NCBI RefSeq assembly: GCF_001540865.1
Contig: NC_033622.1
Span: 5,573,077 to 5,637,076 of the forward strand
Direction of reading: 5' to 3'
DNA length: 64,000 bases
DNA from: Ananas comosus
Taxonomy: Eukaryota; Streptophyta; Magnoliopsida; Poales; Bromeliaceae
In this document: positions 48,279 through 61,023 of the stretch, piece after piece
How the letters are laid out: each line of letters starts with the position of its first letter
Position numbering within the stretch: position 1 is the stretch's first letter
Made by a program: the position numbers and the translations under genes
Notes under the pieces: generated by a model
What the model was told of the DNA's origin: nothing
Seen by the model: only the letters and a program-made list of their open reading frames with translations
Database searches by the model: none

Positions 48279-48505
48279 CATAATTTATATGCAGTGTAAG
48301 TTAACCAATTATGACAAGAATAAAGAAGTTAATCACTTGAAATATCTAACCATATAAAAAATTATATGAAAAAAGGAAAAAAAGAAAAATGATACAAAAC
48401 AAAGACTAAGCTATTTTTATTTTATTCATTAAAAATTTGAGGCCATAATTTATTACGACTTTACAAAAAAATAGAAATGTTTAGAAGAAATAATGTATAA
48501 TAGTG
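48279..48505. repeat. Direct repeat, right copy (about 220 bp)
   Basis: Partner of 46024-46245. It may be a piece of the retrotransposon or a duplicated host segment. Confidence 0.75.
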
Positions 48506-49344
48506 TAGTAACCGGCGCGATACGGCGAATAGATAAGAAGCGAAAAAATAAAAAAAATTAATAAGATATAATTTTATAAATTCTTAAACAAATGCATAAG
48601 AATGAGAAAATTTCACACTAAAAAGGTGAGGTATTAGAAGCTATAGCGAATTATTATAGCAATAAAATAAAAAAATAGTTCACATTAAGATTAATAATAA
48701 ATTAATATAAATATATAGCCAACCTAAAACTCAATTTCTAAGAGAAAAAAAAATTAAAGACATAAGATATTATTTAAAGAAAATTCTTAGCAGAATCTAA
48801 ATTCTTTGTACTATGCCTTCTTGTTTTGCTGTTGGTCTTGATGTTGTTGCTACTTTTCTACTACGTTTCTATATGGCCTTTTTTTTTTTTTNTGGCTGAC
48901 CCCGCCTAAAAATGTCCTTTTTTTTTTTTTTTTTTTTCTCTTTTTCCCTACTATTCTAGTACCAACTATTCTATTTATTAAAATGTCATGAAAATACCTT
49001 TTTTTTTCTCCCTTTTATCCTACATTTAAAAAAGAAAGGTTGAATTTAATCTAAAATTTTTCTAATTATAATACATGTTTAGAAAAATGCTAATAGACAA
49101 AAAAAATTCTGATTAAAGTATGTCTAAAGCAAAAATTGTGTAAAACTAAAAAACAAATTCAATTTTTTCAAGAGCGCGGAGTTGTATTAGAACTTATAGT
49201 ATAACTAAAGTAAGACAACACCAAATAAACGTAGAATAATCATACTACATCGTGGTCAATATCTTGAGTCAAAATTAATATATATAATAATTATCAAGAA
49301 TTTAAGATTAAAAAAAGTTATAACACACACATATATATAATAGA
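48506..49344. other. Unassigned AT-rich spacer with T-runs
   Basis: No gene is seen. A single undetermined base (n) lies at 48892 in a poly-T run. Long T homopolymers follow at 48919-48937. Confidence 0.5.
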
Positions 49345-49577
49345 TATATATAGAATTAAGCTCCCATATTTTTAAAAGTACCAAGACATTGGTGTTTGTA
49401 AATTTTCAATCTTTAGATTAAGGGATGTGCGGTTAGGATGATGTGGGCCCCCCAGGGTTGAGTGGGTGGTTGGTTGAATAGTATAATCTAACAGGTAAAA
49501 ATGATCAAAGCCGTAGATCTAATGGTAAAAAATTTACAAGTACCAAGTGCTTGGTGCTTTTACAAGCACCATAGCTA

Positions 49578-49580
<3 letters not shown>
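49345..49580. mobile_element. S-core foldback element
   Basis: Opens 'aattaagctcccatatttttaa', has the S core in inverted sense ('agggttgagtgggtggttgg') and closes 'ggtgcttttacaagcacc'. It is followed directly by (CT)n. Confidence 0.75.

Positions 49581-49651
<71 letters not shown>
49581..49651. repeat. Composite (CT)n(TA)n(GA)n junction
   Basis: An almost perfectly self-complementary tract between an S element on the left and an L element on the right. Confidence 0.92.
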
Positions 49652-50277
49652 TTTGACTGGGCTACTATCGGTAGTAAACTGCTCGGTTTACTACTAATTT
49701 GTTTTTGATGATAGAGCTTTCAAATCGACGATCAGCACCGTTGAACATGATCTAGATCATTTAAATTATCTAGAAATCAAATTTTATGATTTTTTGGCAT
49801 CACTAACTGAACGATCAAAGGGTCACAAAATCTATAATTTTAATGACCGATATATATGGTGCGTTTGCTCGTTTAACAGTATAGAAGAGTTCAAGTTAAC
49901 TAAATTTTTGTTAAAATTTTTTTAAAACTATTTAAAATAAGATCTAGACTCTAGATCTCAAATATAAAAAATGTATCATCACTTTTTGAAGGATATTCAT
50001 TTCCAGCCATTCATTTTTCTGTTCACTTGATGGACAAGAGAATTTGGAAGCTGTGCCAAAAATGTGTGAAATTTGATTTCCAGATAATTTAAATAGTTTA
50101 GATCATGTTTAACAGTGTCTATCATCAATTTGATAGCTCTATCATCGAAAACAAATCGGTAGTAAACCGAGCCGTTTACTTATAACGACCCAGCCCACTA
50201 GCAATAATAACTCGTTGGGCCTATCCAACAGCCCAAAATGCTTAAGCCCAGTTATTCTACCGATAGTATTCTAGCAA

Positions 50278-50280
<3 letters not shown>
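49652..50280. mobile_element. L-core foldback element with type A tips and a small insertion
   Basis: Opens 'tttgactgggctactatcgg' and closes 'accgatagtattctagcaaa', with the L core between. About 76 bp near 50183-50260 ('ataacgacccagcccactag'...) are foreign to the family and resemble the end of a plant LTR. Confidence 0.75.

Positions 50281-50334
<54 letters not shown>
50281..50334. repeat. (TA)n microsatellite
   Basis: TA run of more than 50 bp between two foldback elements. Confidence 0.95.
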
Positions 50335-50338
<4 letters not shown>

Positions 50339-50518
50339 TCCGGCTATTATACTTTTATAAGTATAGTCCCCTTGGTACTCATAATTTTTTTGCCGTTAGA
50401 TCTGCTTCTTTGATCATTTCTATCCGTTAGAATATACTATTCAACCAACCATCCACTCAACCTTAGGGGACCACTATTAACCTAACCGGGGACCACTATC
50501 ATCCTAACCACATATCTC

Positions 50519-51924
50519 TGAGGATCAAAAGGCAACCTAAGAGGGGGGTGAATTAGGTTTCTAAAATAAAAATCCAAATAATCAAGCAAATTAAAAACTG
50601 ATGCAAATGCAAACTCGAAAAGCACACGATCAATTTGTTTCGAGGTTCGGCACTTTGCCTACGTCCCCGCCAACTTCTCAACACTCGAGAATGTTGGATC
50701 TCCACTATGGTGATGCTTTTGCGGGTAAGCACCAAGCCTTCACATCAACTCCTCCTTCTTTCAAGCTTCAAGAATTTGCTTTTCTCTCTTTTTACAAGAT
50801 TAAATCTCACTACAAATTTCACTCAAGTTTAGAGAGAGAAATGAGAGCTAAGAGTATTAAGATCACTGAAGTTTTTAAGCTCAAAATGAACTATCAACAT
50901 TGCTACTGAGAGAGGCCTCAATATCATCTATTTATAGCCTCGGGCAGCCTCTGTTGGTTGCACTTTCGGGCGCCCTAAAACTGTTTCCGGGCGCCCAGAA
51001 GTTCGTGCACGCCAGCTGCCTGTCGGACCACGTGCGCCGCTTTTCTTGACTTTGTATGTTTGGGCCGTCAAAAATTTGTGGGCGCCCAGATCTCGAGGAA
51101 CAGCTTTTCTGACACGCGCAGCTTTTCTTGACTTACGTTAAGTTCTGGCCGTCATAAGTTGGTGGGCGCACAGATCCGAGGAACAGCTTCTTGACAGGCG
51201 CCGCTTCTATGGATTTGGGCCGTCAGAAGTTGTGGGCGCAGATCTGAGGGGACAATTTTCTAGACATGCCGCCGTATTTTATGGATTGGTCAGTCAAAAA
51301 GTTAAGTGGGCGCAGAGTCGTTCCTCACTTCGTGCCAGGTGACAGCCAGATTGCTGTGCCGCATGCTTCCGATAAAATCTGGGCGCCCAGATTAGTATGG
51401 GCCGCTGTGTCCGCAAACCGATCAATAATAGTTTGGGTGTTGGATCACCACGAACAGACAACAGGCAGCGATCAAAAGGGTCATCAAAAGATTCGGATCC
51501 ACTATAAACAATAGGACGAACCCGAACAGCGAGGAATCCTAAAATTGCAACCTACTATGAACATAATTGAGCAATTGTTTGATATTTTAAAAGTCATTTT
51601 TCACTATAATTCATAAATATTAGAAATTTGTTTAGGAAGTGATCTAAAGGCTGATAAAAACTTAGCTCAAAGTATTTTACTCTAATCTAAAGACCATAAA
51701 TTAAAGTCAAATTAAGCCATGAAGAGAGTTGTTTGGTTGTATTTTGACAAAGAAGCAACACAGCTTCAAGTCGGTGAAGTTGGTGCTAGAATATTGCCCA
51801 TCTATGAATCCTGTTTTTGAAGATAACTAGAGATTCTAAATACAGATCCGTAAGATTTAGTCCAATAATCGTGTTATTTGTTATGCATCAAATCTAATGG
51901 ACGATTAGGGCCCTGGTGCACACA
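50519..51924. mobile_element. Solo LTR (1,406 bp)
   Basis: Begins TGAGGATCAAAAGGCAACC, ends GTGCACACA (TG...CA), and is flanked by the 5-bp duplication ATCTC (50514-50518 and 51925-51929). The early motif 'aagaggggggtgaattagg' is common in large plant Copia-type LTRs. No internal region remains, so it is best read as a recombination product. Open frames inside are chance. Confidence 0.85.
51030..51318. repeat. Minisatellite inside the solo LTR, about 3.5 units of 70-83 bp
   Basis: Each unit has a 'gcgcygcttttcttgac'-like start, then 'ggccgtca', 'gtgggcgc' and 'cagatc-gaggaacagctt'. Units start near 51030, 51113, 51196 and 51266 and shorten progressively. Confidence 0.8.
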
Positions 51925-51990
51925 ATCTCTTCATCCAATGGTTGAACTTATGAGTAAAAGGATTATATCTAAGAGTATAGTGTCTTTTAG

Positions 51991-52299
51991 CATATCAATT
52001 ATATTATATATATATATATATATATACTATATATATAATATATATTATATTATATTATATAATTATCACTAGAAGTATACTATATCAATAGATACAAGTC
52101 CTTTGGTACTATTGGCCAAAGTTTTCGGTCCGTGGTGAAAAGATGGCGGTTAGGATGATCAGTGGTCCCTAGGATTGAGTGAGTGGATTGCGTTTAATAG
52201 TATATCTAACGGGTAGTGAAATGTCGATAAGGCGGTAGATCTAACGGAATTATATACTTATATACTTATTATATATATTATATATATGATATATATATA

Positions 52300-52338
<39 letters not shown>

Positions 52339-52557
52339 TGGTGTTTGTAAAAGCACAAGCACTTGGTGCTTTGAATTTTTTGTCCGTCAGATCTACACTT
52401 GATTATTTTCACCCGTTAATTATACTATTATAACCAACACCATCAACCAAGGGCCCACATCATCCTAACACACATCTCTTAATCCAAGAGGCAAAAACTT
52501 ACAAGCACCATGACTTGCGTACTTTAAAAGCATAGAGAGCTCAATTATATATATTAT

Positions 52558-52588
<31 letters not shown>

Positions 52589-52590
52589 AT
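51991..52590. mobile_element. Two S-core elements among (TA)n tracts
   Basis: About 52080-52245 ('ggttaggatgatcagtggtc') and 52325-52545 ('catcctaacacacatctctt') are indel-rich S elements. TA-rich tracts lie before, between and after them. Confidence 0.6.
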
Positions 52591-53699
52591 ATATATAATG
52601 AGTATTTATGTAGAATTTTCATACAATCAAAAATGTTAAATTATTCTTTCGATCTATTAATCATAGCAATCACAGATCCATATTGTAGCTATGTCTAGAA
52701 AAAAAGACACATTGCGACTGCAAATTAGTAGTCATGTTGTACAGAAATCTAAATAAATGAAATTAGTAATAACTTTAGTAAAAATTATCATTAAATATCA
52801 AATTATTTACTTTTTAGCCATTAAAAAACTAAATATATCAAAGGAGCATCTAATGTACATGTCAGTAAATAGTTATGTTTTATTCAAATTAAAGTATTCC
52901 CTTATTTCAGAAAAATCTGAAGTTTGAGATAATAGAGAAGAATTTCAAAAATTTATCAATGATCCAAATCAAGAGGAACGTTAAATTGCACAGGTATTAA
53001 GTGAACACCTTTTTGTGGCTATATTTTACATTACGTCTTATTTTCGTTTCGAAAGCAATTCATTATTGTGAAATAGGGACATAGGATAGATATCAGAATT
53101 TCTACATAAGAATCAAATTGAAAAAATAAACATACGAATTGAATAATTAAGTTGAGAGACGAAAGAAGATATTATAGCCTGAAAAAAAAAAATAGTATTA
53201 ATATTATATTTAGTAGCAAATGAGGAAAAGAAGGTTAGATCTAAAAAGGGGAAAAGAAACCTAAAAATGTCCAATATATGTAGAAACTTCTTGGATGCAA
53301 ACAAATACATTTCATCTGTAATTCTAAACAAATTTGTATATCACCTATCAAACCAGCAAAATTAGAGCTAAATAGTTAATAATTAGATCTAAAGTAATCG
53401 TAATTAAATCAATCAGTAACTTATAAACAACATAAATGCATCTTTTAAAATCAAAATAAAATTCTAATATCATCTATCAACCAGTAAATTATAACTAAAC
53501 AGTAAAATTACATCCTACTAATATAATGTAATTAGATCTCAACAATTATAAACAACATAAATGCATTTCTACAAAACAAACATCATATAGTCATTTTGTT
53601 TCACTTACTTTAATATAAGATGCACAAAACTTAACCGCTAATAAACAATCAATGCACTAAATAATGCTCCAATTAGAAACAGATGCGCATGGGGTGTGA
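52591..53699. other. Unassigned AT-rich spacer
   Basis: No gene or bounded element is recognised. Confidence 0.5.
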
Positions 53700-54192
53700 G
53701 ATGCACTTGACGAGATTGTAACGGGAGGTCGGTTACGGAACGTTAATTACCACGAATCAAACCGACTCCAAACGGACCGAATCCGAACCCGTAACCTGAC
53801 CGCATTTTAAAATCTATATCAAACCGAACCGACCAGAAAATTGCCGAAAACCGAATCCGAACCAACACTCGAAAATTTGAACCAAACAATTATTTCTTTT
53901 TTCAATATTTCAAAATATATTATATTAAATCTAAATTTTTAAAATACAAATTTAAATATAACATCAAATTTTTATATATATATATTATATATAATACAAA
54001 ATAAATTCGGGTTCGGGTCGGGTTCGGGTTCGGATTGGGTACAGTCAAAATTCATATCCGAATCCATATCCGTCGGGTTTCTATTTTTGATATCCATATC
54101 CGAATCCATATCCATATCCATCGGATATATCCGTTTCCTTCGGATTCAGATTCGGATAAAATTTCGGATATCCATACCCATTGACATCCCTA
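53700..54192. mobile_element. Degenerate MITE-like repeat rich in 'ccgaatccg'
   Basis: Runs of 'ccgaaccg', 'cgggttcgg' and 'atatccgaatcc' end at 'cattgacatccctaag'. AGGGATGTCAATGG is a common hAT-type end in plants. The left end and target duplication are not resolved. Confidence 0.4.
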
Positions 54193-55969
54193 AGAGGGAC
54201 CAAGAGTTGAGGAAAAATAAATAAGAGAGAGAAAGAGAGGAGTTGTATCTCTGTGTGATTGTTTTTTTTATTGATGTTTGTTTGTTAGGTGCTACACCAT
54301 GCACATATAGAAGAAACTCTGTCTATTTGTTAAGAGAATTTTTTGTCCATGTAGCGGATCTATGCGTGTCCGCGGGATGTCTTTAAAGATGTTAAAAAGA
54401 AAATTAAATTATACATTTTTTTCGCTGGCTTTTTCTAAAATAGATTTTCAAAAGAAACTAGAGAGTGACATTGAAACTACGAGCAACGTCTCATATACTA
54501 TGCTCCAACTTAATCTCTCATGCCTCAAACTACAGTAGAAGACTTCTTCGGGCGCGGGTACAAATCTGCCGTGTGCACAAGGGATGCCCTCGTATAGGCG
54601 AAGCATCAATAACCAGCTGACTTTAACAACTTTTATACAACAATATATAAAAGATGATATCCAAACTGATGGGTATTTAGAACATAAGCATCAACAACTA
54701 CTCAATTAGAAAGTTTATATTCAAACATCACTTTCAAAATGGATAAATAGTTTTCTCATCAATCCTCAAGATTAATGCGCTAACTAAAAAATAATTAATG
54801 CATTGTCATATAAACATAGCTTCCGGAATTATAAAAGGGCTGATCTTTACTCGGTCCAGAAAAAATAGGCTCTCTTTTTACAATCCTGTATCTCGTTCGC
54901 AGATGAAGCTATGAAATAAAAAAAATAACAAAGTGTGGTATGGAAACTGAATATGTAAGAAAGCACGTTCTAATTCTAAGCACTGCAACAGAATAAATAT
55001 ATATATACATATGTGTAAGCTTCATTGCTAATCACTATTACCAACATTTTCCGTCACGGTGATGCCGTCGTAGCTCACGCCATTTTCTCCCCAGCATCTG
55101 CTCTGTATTTCTTCCCAGCGTTTGCTCTGTAGAGTACTGGACCTTATTAAATAGACAAGGTTGCTAGGGCATGACATGCTCTCCCTCATTGTTCTTGCCA
55201 TCATTGTCACGGGTAGTTTATCGTTCCCGTTGATCTTGTCATTGTAACTGTGTAGGTTCCCTTGTGTCATTGTTGATGATCTCGTTTGCACACTTACAAT
55301 GCTGTATTATTATTTTTTTCCTTTTTGCCCTCACTAGAAGCGCACAAAATCTATTAACTGCACTGAAAAAATTCTCAATTGCTATCATAACAAAAATGGA
55401 ACGCAATATACTTAGCAAAGCTAACTTGCTTTCAATTGATTGATTGATTGATTGATTAATTAAATTCGCGCAACCTATCCGTTACTAAACGGCCTGTTTG
55501 GGTAACACAAAAATCTCCTTCAATTTTTCTCATTTGTCCTGTCCTAGTATCCGAAAATAAGGTTATGAGTTAGAGGTACCCCGTCAACTATAACAACTTT
55601 TCAAAATGACTCCTCAACATTATTTATTTATTTTATTGAAACCCACCTTTAAAGGTTTTTCTTTCTTAACTTGCCATCATGTGAAAATTGCCACTTCATC
55701 CGATTTACTTTTTGCATGTTCGAAATTACTCACTAATACAAAATTACAAACACCCACGAGGACCTAACATACGAGCATATCAAATATAATAAATGTATTG
55801 ATAGCTTACACTAACCTCCCCCCTTGTATTGCACAACAATTACAGGAATAACTTGTACTGCTGAACAAACATACATTCCGTCGATAAACTGAGCTCAAAA
55901 GAGAGGGCGAGAGAGAGCGCGCAGAAGCAACCATAGTATTATTGACATATTAATATGGTCTCCCCCTTG
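54193..55969. other. Intergenic spacer
   Basis: No convincing gene is seen. An 87-codon frame on the minus strand (55028-55291) shows no recognised domain. The right part should include the 3' UTR of the gene ending at 55970. A short (GATT)n run lies at 55436-55456. Confidence 0.5.
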
Positions 55970-58900
55970 CTAGTAAGTTCCCTTAGGTTTACTACATTTG
56001 CTTCCTTCATAGTCCTGCAGTAACCAGAAACAGGGATGAAAAATAAAAAATAAAGCAGTAGAAAGGAAAAGAACAGTGTACAAACAGTATTAGCATATAG
56101 ATAATGTAAAAGAATCATGGAACAACCAAATGATCCTCGAACTCGGATTCACTGTTCACTTGATCTTGCTAACCATGGAAATTGTAGTGTCAATATCATA
56201 ATTAATGTATATTATTTTTGCAGTGCAAAAGTACATCATTAGCAACCGGACAAAGGGATTAAGGTCCATCATTTCCTTATAGGGTATGCTTGGCTTGCAT
56301 ACAAATTCTGTTTTGAGGATGACTTTTGTATCCCTCTATTCTAGGATATCACCGAGAACAGAGTTGATTGTGAATCTGGTTTCATCATTTATAAGTGTAA
56401 ATGCAATGATTACATTGATAATTTCTAGTGGTAAAGAACATCATCGATAGTGGCAGGAATATATACGAATAAGATCAGAGATAGGATAATTCCACAAATT
56501 AAATAAAATGGTGTCTCAAATAAACGTAGAACAAAACCTGTTTGATCAGAATAACTAGTTGCGAGTGTTCCTTTTCTTAAAAAAGGAAAAAAAATGGCAT
56601 TGTTTCATGAAAAAATGGCCATTTTTGCTTATATCATTTAACAAGATCCAGAATTCCTTCAGCCGAAAAAGGATCCAAACAGTTAAATTCAATGTTACAA
56701 ACGATAAAATTTCTAATATAATTAATGGATAGAACTCAAATCAAAAGAACAAGTCTCCTAGGATAGCAACTTTTACTGAGTCAGAAAATACAGATAAAAA
56801 GAAAAAGACTAAAATACAAAAAACATTCCTTACAACAAAAAAATGATTTCAAATTGACCACCCGCAACTCGGGCCTACATATTATCTCTTCAATTAATAG
56901 ATTGCTATTTTGATCTTAGCCATCATGAACATAGAGACGGGACACAACATGACATGGACACGACGAGTCGACAACACCAAAAAGATTAGGACCCGTGGGA
57001 ACAGGAACACTCGAACTCGTGCCGGACGCGGACCCGCGCTCTAACACGTACATGCGGGAGAAAAATGTGTTCGTGAAGCCTAGCCTTGATTTAATTAGGA
57101 GTCTCGTACTAGAGTTCTTGGTTGGAATAATGAAATACTCAAGTTACACTAAATCTTTTTCCTCGAACTCTTACTAACTCCTCTTCTCCCATCTTCCCAT
57201 GTCCAATTTCATTCAAAATTTGGATGATGGAAAGTAGGCAACCGTAGCAATGACGTCGGAAGAGGATGAGAACAATGGAGCAAAAGAAAATGGTGAAAAT
57301 AGAGGATGTAGAAGAGAAGAGGGAGGAGGTGGTTGTGCCAGTGAAGGGAACGATTAAGAGGATAAGAATTGTAAAAAGGAGAAGCAATTCAGTAATTCTA
57401 TCATTTACCTATTACTAGCATTGTAACTTTCTGAAAAGATTTCCAATAAATCCAGAGGTTAATATGCCCCTTTCAATTCTGCATAGAGACAAAATGTAAA
57501 TTTTGTATGCCTTAAGAAAGTTTTCTGCATTTTAGCCATAATAAGATCACTATGACTATAGCTCCGATCAAAATTGTATTTCACAAAAATAAAAATTTCA
57601 AACAACTCTTTAGTCTAGTGAACAATATTGTCTTTGCCTTCAATAGAAAATTGACCATTCCAACAGACGATATCAAATTTCTCACAAAATCTAAATATTG
57701 AATAGATAATCTGTCTCAAATCCTTTAGCTCTGTGTCTTGTTTCCACAGATTTTAAGAACACTTTAGTGGAATTGTGCGATAAACTAGGAGTTAGATCAA
57801 AATTGTTATTACATGGATTCTTGTTGGAAACTACCAAGGAAAACTAGAATTCCAATTCCATAGAATTCTAGGATTTAGGGCAGATTAACAGTGTGTGAGG
57901 AATATTCCTAGAGTAATTATTTAAATCGATCAACACCTTTGCTTAGGAACCATATACAAACCAAGTAGACAAGCGCAAAACTCACAATCCAAAACCAGAT
58001 TTATAACCAGAGATCATCAGTTTAAAGAAAAGATGTACCACAAATTTACAAACTAAAAATGACAAAAGTAAATCACTTACCTTTCCTTGGTTCTCGTAGT
58101 AGTCATTCAATGCCCACTGATACTTTGACTGGTTCAACCCAAACAAATTCGCTAAGTACTCATCCAAGCTCGAATGCACTGTCAAAATACCATTTAACAA
58201 AACACTTCAAATCCCCCAAATACACAATCCAAGGAAAAATTACCTTATATCCCTGCAATGTAGTAAAATCGCATATGTTTTCCCTCAAAAATTTTAATTA
58301 TGAAATACACCATCCAACTATCGAAAATTTCAAACAGTTGACCAGCCAGAGTTCACATTTTCTTAAAAAAACAATTCTACACTTGAATAAATAAATATTT
58401 AAAAAATATTTTTACCTTCAGTTGTCTTTACTAATGTCTCAATTAGATCTGTTGTGTTATTCTACCTGAACTATGTATAGTAAATCCCTAAAATATAACT
58501 GAAAACAAATCATTTCAAGGGCATAACTGTCTTAATGTTCAAAACTAGGAAAATCTGTATTATTTTGAAGTTGGCAAATTGCACTACTAGTCACTGCACT
58601 TCAACTCAAGTTTCATTGTGATCCTCCAACTTTTAAATTTGACATTGAAACCCTGAACTTTCAATATTGTTTCACTTTAGTCCTTTAGCTTTCAACAATA
58701 GTCTTTTTAACCTATGGAGTATATTGCTTGCACCTAATTCACCTGTATATCCACATACTACAAAATCCTTCATCCATGTTATATATTCATTTCAATTGTC
58801 CAATTTCTAAATAAAGAAATAAAATTGTAACTCAGTATATTGCTGGATTGACATATGAAACAAGATAAAACCTCGATAGATGCATGATACATTAATGCAT

Positions 58901-59568
58901 AGATGCACCAGACGTAGGCAATAATTTGTCCTCTACTACTGAATAAGCATACTGCATAGGGACTACAATGAAACTTTATGTTTTGAGAGTTCAGAGACTC
59001 CATAGGACCAAATTAAAACTTAGGTGATAGTTCAGGGATTAGGGATGCGATTTATCCATTGTGAAACTTTCAGATCCATAAATTCCAGCATTGAACTAAT
59101 AAAGGACTAATCCACAATTTTCGAATTTTACATATATAGAGTAGAGTATACTTTCGGAAGCATAAGGAATTTGATGCTTTCAACTTTTTGGCTCTTAGAT
59201 CAACCCTTTTAACCATACCTTTGAATTAATATTATTACCCTCGGGAGACCACTCAACCCTAAGGGGGACCACTATCATCTCGACTCAATAATTCTTGATC
59301 TATGGGCCAAAAAGTCGAAAGCACCAACTTTCTTATACTTCTGAAAATATAGTAGCTCTACATTATGTATATAGAGTAGAGCTACTATGCTATCGGAAGT
59401 ATAGATGACTTGGCGCTTCCGACTTTTTGGTACTATTACCCCTGTGGGGACTACTCAACCCTAGGAGTACTATTCAACCCTAGGGGGGACTGCCCAACAG
59501 TATAATTATTGATCCAACGGTCAAAAAATCGGAAACATCAAATCCTCTATACTTACGATAGCATAGTA

Positions 59569-59610
<42 letters not shown>

Positions 59611-60132
59611 CTCTTATGAGTACGATCGCCCTAGCAATCATAAGCCATTTTCGATGATAGAGCTTCCGAATCGACAATCCATACCGTTAAACGTTATTTA
59701 GAGCATTTAAAACTTCTAGAAATCAAATTTTATAATTTTTCGACATTATTTACTTTACGATCAAAAGGTCACAAAATAGATAATTTTTAACGGCCGGTAT
59801 GAGATACTTGTTAGTTTAACGGTGTAAAAGAATTGAAATCGGTTGAATTTTTTATAGATAATTCTATTCACTACCTAGATAAAGATCAATAACTTCGATC
59901 TTAAATTAACGGATCCGATCATCCATTTTTAGGACGTCGTTCGATTTTGACCGTTCATTTTATGCCCGCTTGATGGACTTTATTATGATTTCGAAAAATT
60001 ACGAAATTTATTTTGTAAAAGTTTCAAATACTCTAAATGATATTTAACGAAGTGGATTATCGATTCGGAAGCTCCATCATTGAAAACAATTTATGAGTAC
60101 GAAGGGCTCTATACTCATAAGAGTGTAGTAGC

Positions 60133-60198
<66 letters not shown>

Positions 60199-60980
60199 CT
60201 AGACTGTTATACTATTAATAATATCAAGTCATTGGTATTGTTATATTTTCGGCTCTTGAATGAAGAGATGTGCGGTTAGGATAATAATGGTCCCTTAGGG
60301 TTGATAGGTGGTTGATTGAATAGTATAATTTACCAGGTAGAAATGGTTAAAGGGTAGACCTAACGATGAAAAACTTGATAATACCAGGTGCTTAGTGCTA
60401 TTGATGACATGATAAGCGGATTAGTCCGGCTACTATACTCTTATGAGTACGATCGCTTTTGTACTCATAAGATATTTTCGATGATAGAGCTTTCAAATTA
60501 ACGATCCATACCGTTAAAAATAATCTAGAGCATTTAAAATTTCTAGAAATCAAAGTTTATAATTTTTTGACATCATTTACCTTATGATCAAAAAATCTCA
60601 AAATTGACAATTTTTAACGGCCGGTATGGAATACTTGCTAGTTTAACGATGTAAAAGAATTGAAATCGATTGAATCTTTGATAGAAATTTTTATTCACTA
60701 ACTAGATAAAGATCAATAAATCCAATCTTAAATTGAAGGATCTGATCATCCATTTTTAGAATGTCGTTCGATTTTGACCGTGTATTTTGTGAATGTTTGA
60801 TGGACTTTATTATGATTTCGAAAAATTACGAAATCTGTGTTTTAGAAGTTTCAAATACTTTAAATCATATTTAACGAAATGGATCGTCGATTCGGAAGCT
60901 CCATCATCCAAAATAACTTCTAAGTACAAAAGGCTCTAGAAGGGCTCTATACTCTTATAGAGTATAGTAGCCCTACTCTC

Positions 60981-61023
<43 letters not shown>

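Larger units (their letters stand above)
50336..51990. mobile_element. S-core element with type B tips, split by a solo LTR
   Basis: Left part: tip 'ctattatacttttataag', then the S core 'ccaaccatccactcaacc'. The right part resumes after the LTR: 'ttcatccaatggttgaac', then TA. The rejoined site 'catatctc-ttcatccaatgg' agrees with the S core of intact copies such as 44633-44866. Confidence 0.75.

Noticed and set aside
55028..55291. 87-codon minus-strand frame
   Set aside because: No recognised domain, no splice context and no link to neighbouring exons.
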